In this document: one piece after another, positions 60,740 through 64,000 of the stretch
Layout of the letters: every line of letters starts with the position of its first letter
How positions within the stretch are numbered: the stretch's first letter is position 1
Assembly: GCF_000165425.1 (NCBI RefSeq)
Contig: NW_001799020.1
Location: 124,001 to 188,000 of the forward strand
Origin: Paramecium tetraurelia
Taxonomy: Eukaryota > Ciliophora > Oligohymenophorea > Peniculida > Parameciidae
Length of the DNA: 64,000 nucleotides
Direction of reading: 5' to 3'
Made by a program: the position numbers and the translations under genes
The notes under the pieces: generated by a model
What the model was told of the DNA's origin: nothing
Databases searched by the model: none
What the model saw: the letters and a program-made list of their open reading frames with translations, nothing else

Positions 60740-61809
60740 TCATTTAATTAAGTAACCCCTTACTGTTTCATACCAGTAGTGAGTCAGACTTTCCAATTTG
60801 CTTTAAACGCAATCCTTTATCTAGCCAAAGAGTGTCTTCTAGTCATCAGAGTCAATGGCAATTTAATATTTACGAATCCGATGTTGCAGAGCTTCTTTTA
60901 TGGTCATTCTTTTGTCTTCCTCAGTCAAACACTTGTCGATGAAATCATTAACTACTTCATCCTCTTCTTCTCGAGTGTCTCTCCTCTTATTCTCCCTTTG
61001 CTGATATTGAATACACTTACAAAAGACACTCCAATGATTCAAATGGATGGATTTTATAAAATAATTAGTGCAAAATAATTCCCAAAGCCCAAACATCCTA
61101 CTTGTCACTGTAGATTGTTCGCTTATTGCTTTTGTGGACTTCTGGTGCCATTGTCTCAGGAGTTCCACACTTGACTGACTCAGTTCCCAATCCATTGTCT
61201 GAAATGCTCTTGGCAAATCCAAAATCAATGATCTTTATCTAATCAACATTTGTACAATCATTACTTATCTCTTTTTCAATAGGATGTTGTCTAATTTCAA
61301 ATCCCTGTGGATAATTTTGTGTTTCTGCAACTCTTCTAGACCATTAAGAATTTGCTAAAAATATTAAATGGCCTCATTTCTACTAAACTCTTGATACCGC
61401 TTGCTTAGAGACTCTCATTTTATACACACTTATTTACCATCGCACAATTCCATTATTATGTAATGTTTGTCATCAATCTTTACATCATCATAAATCTTAG
61501 CAATATTCTTTGATTTTAAACTTTTCTACAATTCTATTTCCGAGCTTACTCTCTCGTTCCCAAGCATCACTCTTATTGCCACCTTCTTGTTCCTATTCTA
61601 GCACTAAATCATTAACTGAAGCTCCTTACTTTCCATCCCGCATATACCTAACAATAAGAACCCTTCCCCAATAAATTATCAGAATTATAGCAGTATTCTC
61701 CTATAGTAATTATTGCACCCTAATCTAAGATTTCTCTTTTTTATTTAAAGCATCTTTCAAGATCGTTTCTTCGAGTTTCAATCCTAAACTTCTCCCTCTT
61801 CTTTTACAT
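60740..61809 (-). CDS. Protein kinase with VAIR instead of VAIK
   Basis: About 330 residues. Start MQKKREKFRIETRRNDLERC, then kinase motifs: LLGKGSYCQVYAG glycine loop, KKVAIRVM (Arg where the ATP-anchoring Lys is expected), DKHYIIMELCD, KIIHRDLKLDNILLKKRQ, IKIIDFGFAKS, CGTPETMAPEV, DVWALGIILHQLFY, and a C-lobe ending VNDFIDKCLTEEDKRMTIKEALQH. Introns of 26, 24 and 26 nt fit, and one +1 base near 61021 (in the run AAAAG) is needed. With it the length is an exact codon multiple. Motif order resembles ULK/Aurora-like ciliate kinases. The Lys-to-Arg change suggests reduced or no catalysis. Confidence 0.8.
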
Positions 61810-62025
61810 CTACTTCAAAATTATATATATATATAAATTAATATTAATGACACTCATATATATAATAATTATTGTATACTCTTCTAGTTATCTCCATTCA
61901 CTAAAATTGTTGATAATCAGTATAAATACTGCGTAGAAATATTTCATTTAAAATGTTATATATGATGAATTATCAATTGCTCAATTATCCTAAAATTTAA
62001 TACAAACCTAAATAAATAAATTTAA

Positions 62026-62349
62026 ATGGATTTAGAAGACAACGACTTCTTGGCAGATGGCGACAATCGCAATGTGAGATCTCGGAATAAGAACAATAAT
62101 AATAAGAGAAACAATATGGTAGAGACAGTGCAAAGAGATTAATAAAAATAAAAAAGGCAGGAACAATAACATAAAGACGAAGAATGGTCAGATGAAGAAG
62201 AGAAGAAGAATAATGCCAAGAGGTTGTAACAGTAGGAAAAGAAATTAAAGCAAGCCTAGAAGCAATTAGAATTTAAGAAAGACGAGGAAGAAATGTAACC
62301 AAAATTAAAGGGCAAAGAAAAAAGACAAGCTCATATACACGATCTATGA
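62026..62349 (+). CDS. Small highly charged protein, 107 residues
   Basis: Single exon, 108 codons, MDLEDNDFLADGDNRNVRSR, then Asn-rich and Lys/Gln/Glu-rich coil (DEEWSDEEEKKNNAKRLQQQ, LKQAQKQLEFKKDEEEMQPK). No domain seen. Its TGA (62347-62349) directly abuts the stop of the convergent gene (62350-62352). Function unknown. Confidence 0.6.
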
Positions 62350-64000
62350 TCATTATTTTAATAATATCAATTCCTTAATTTACTTTACAATGCCTTAAAC
62401 TGCCAGACCATGCTCTTCCTGCTCTATCAATTGCTATAGAATGGAATTCTTAAACATGTCTTTAATTTTTATCGAGTCGGACTCTAATAGATAATATAGT
62501 ATCTGTAACAAATGTTTGAGGTTCAACTGACTTTAATCCTTCTGAATCAAGAGTTCCAATAGTTATTTCCTAAACAATAGACTAAGTCCAAATTCTTTTG
62601 GTAATACTTTAACTAGTGTTGGGTACATGGGAACAGTGTTATTTTTAAAATAAGCCACAAGAATGTCAATGTTTTTGCTTAGAGGGATGCGTTGAGTTTA
62701 ATCTAATTCTATTAATTTAACAATTGTATCAAGTAACTTTGTGATATTTAGATTTGTTGTTAATAATCCAACATAAATGCTAATACCTCCATTTTCTTGT
62801 AATTTTTATTTGCATCTTTCAGAAGATGTAGCTAATGAGCATAATATGCTAATAGCTGCCTTTTTCATAGAGATTTGGTTTTCTTATTCACTTGGCAATT
62901 TAAATAATTCTAGCAATAAAGGAACGCCTTCATAAAGACACAATTCTTCTTATTTATCATGATTCAATTTGGTAAGATAAAATATAATTCTTAGAATATC
63001 TGCAATCATCGGCCCTTAACTTGGTAAGTCCTTCTTTAACAGGGTTAAGGCTCTAGGGATGATAGCGAATCCATCTAAATGTGGTTAAAGATTGGGTTCA
63101 GTGGAGAGATATCTAAATATTTTTATTGTTTTTAGAAGTGCTTATTCCTAATTTTAATTAAGGAAAGTGGCCAATCTGGTAATAACTTCTTTTTCGCAAA
63201 GGGATTGTTTAACTATTTTGTCGTCGCACTTTGCTAAGATCACTAAAATATTCAATGATTTGATCATTAAATTAACATCTATATTTTGAATTTGTTCAGC
63301 AATAAGCACTAGTCTATAAGTGATGAATTTGCTAGTTAAGAGTCTACTAAGATTTCTTTAACTTATAGTATTAAGATCGTATAGTAATATGATAGTGTCT
63401 AATGCTAAACCAATTAAGTCAATGTTATCAGAGATGTCTGATGTGTCAATTAATTCTAGGAGGTTATCCAATCCTCCAATTGAGAGAAGGTATCCTTCTT
63501 TGAAGTAGGTTAACTATCCCAAAAAATAGGCAGCTTCAACTCTTAGTTCTTTATGAAATTCAGATGAAGTGATTTATTGATAAAAGTTAGCTGCTCCCAA
63601 ATAACATGACAATTCTAATAATTAAGGATTCTAATCAACAACAATATTTATTAATTCAAATATCAATTTTAAAATTTATAAAGATTAGGATTAATCTTAT
63701 GAATTATTTTCACAATATAGTGGCATATATTTCTCAATAATTTCCAATAATGATGTTAAACCAGTATGAATGAAATATTCTTTACATTTATCATTGGGAA
63801 TAGTATCTTTTAACTATTCTAAAATTTTAATAATCTAAGAATTATCACTTTGTTCTGTTAATTAAGTGATTAGTTCATTAATTTCTCTCATACTTTTGCC
63901 ATCTTCATTCTAGCCCCAAAATCCATTTTACTTAATTTGATGACTGGTTCTTAATTTAAGCTATCTTAGTGAATCCAATTAAGAATCTCTCACAGCACTG
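62350..64000 (-). CDS. Armadillo-repeat C-terminus of a MAP3K-epsilon/Cdc7-SepH-like protein (5' part outside window)
   Basis: The frame is open from the right edge to the TGA at 62352-62350 (about 550 residues, no intron needed). It consists of helical armadillo-like repeats. The segment SCYLGAANFYQQITSSEFHK, then RVEAAYFLGQL, GYLLSIGGLDNLLELID and LIGLALDTIILLYDL matches the pattern of the C-terminal region of plant MAP3K-epsilon and fungal Cdc7/SepH kinases, which act in division signalling. The kinase domain would lie to the right of 64000 and cannot be confirmed. It could instead be a plain armadillo protein. Confidence 0.68.

Noticed and set aside
1-64000. In-frame TAA/TAG as stops or selenocysteine/suppression
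   Set aside because: They occur everywhere in conserved proteins such as RPS13 and eL39 at Gln positions; the ciliate code explains them, and TGA stops are used consistently.
1-64000. Telomere, CRISPR, insertion sequence or tRNA genes
   Set aside because: No G-rich telomeric repeats, spaced repeats, transposase motifs or cloverleaf with a GTTCRAATC-type loop were seen.

Overview
The window reads as macronuclear DNA of a Paramecium-type ciliate. TAA and TAG are read as glutamine and only TGA stops translation: almost every long protein becomes continuous only under that code. Introns are 18-37 nt, mostly GTA...TAG. Base composition is very A+T-rich and spacing between genes is extremely tight. 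Three genes encode trichocyst matrix proteins, the secretory cargo of Paramecium. Ordinary stop-to-stop ORFs under the standard code therefore show only fragments of the genes, and all gene bounds here were rebuilt by reading through TAA/TAG and removing mini-introns.

Layout. 1-6.8 kb: a giant cysteine-rich membrane protein (minus, cut by the left edge). 7.4-11.3 kb: a ~1300-residue type I membrane protein. 11.9-16.5 kb: an ATG1/ULK-like kinase, a zeta-type glutathione transferase, an aldo-keto reductase and a dephospho-CoA-kinase-like gene. 16.6-20.6 kb: a trichocyst matrix protein and a six-TM potassium channel with a cyclic-nucleotide-binding domain. 21-29.6 kb: an unknown 300-residue protein, a CHAT-protease/NB-ARC/TPR protein (the most striking gene of the window) and two coiled-coil proteins. 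30.3-37.2 kb: a second type I giant protein and a tandem pair of secreted cysteine-containing proteins. 38-44.8 kb: a Sel1-repeat protein, a small unknown, a second trichocyst matrix protein, a RING protein, a coiled-coil protein and ribosomal protein uS15 (RPS13). 44.8-52.1 kb: small unknowns, a third trichocyst matrix protein, an STK32-like kinase, an L1-domain protein and ribosomal protein eL39 (RPL39). 52.3-56.6 kb: an ankyrin/non-canonical poly(A) polymerase locus and two unknowns. 57-64 kb: a second STK32-like kinase abutting an ER DnaJ gene, a kinase with an altered VAIK lysine, small proteins, and the armadillo C-terminus of a MAP3K-epsilon/Cdc7-like protein running off the right edge.

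There is no operon logic here. The genes are individually transcribed housekeeping, secretory and signalling genes packed closely, in places with overlapping ATG/TGA or abutting stop codons. A recurring feature is that several otherwise intact genes need the frame moved by exactly +1 at isolated points; these are flagged because they may be assembly insertions.
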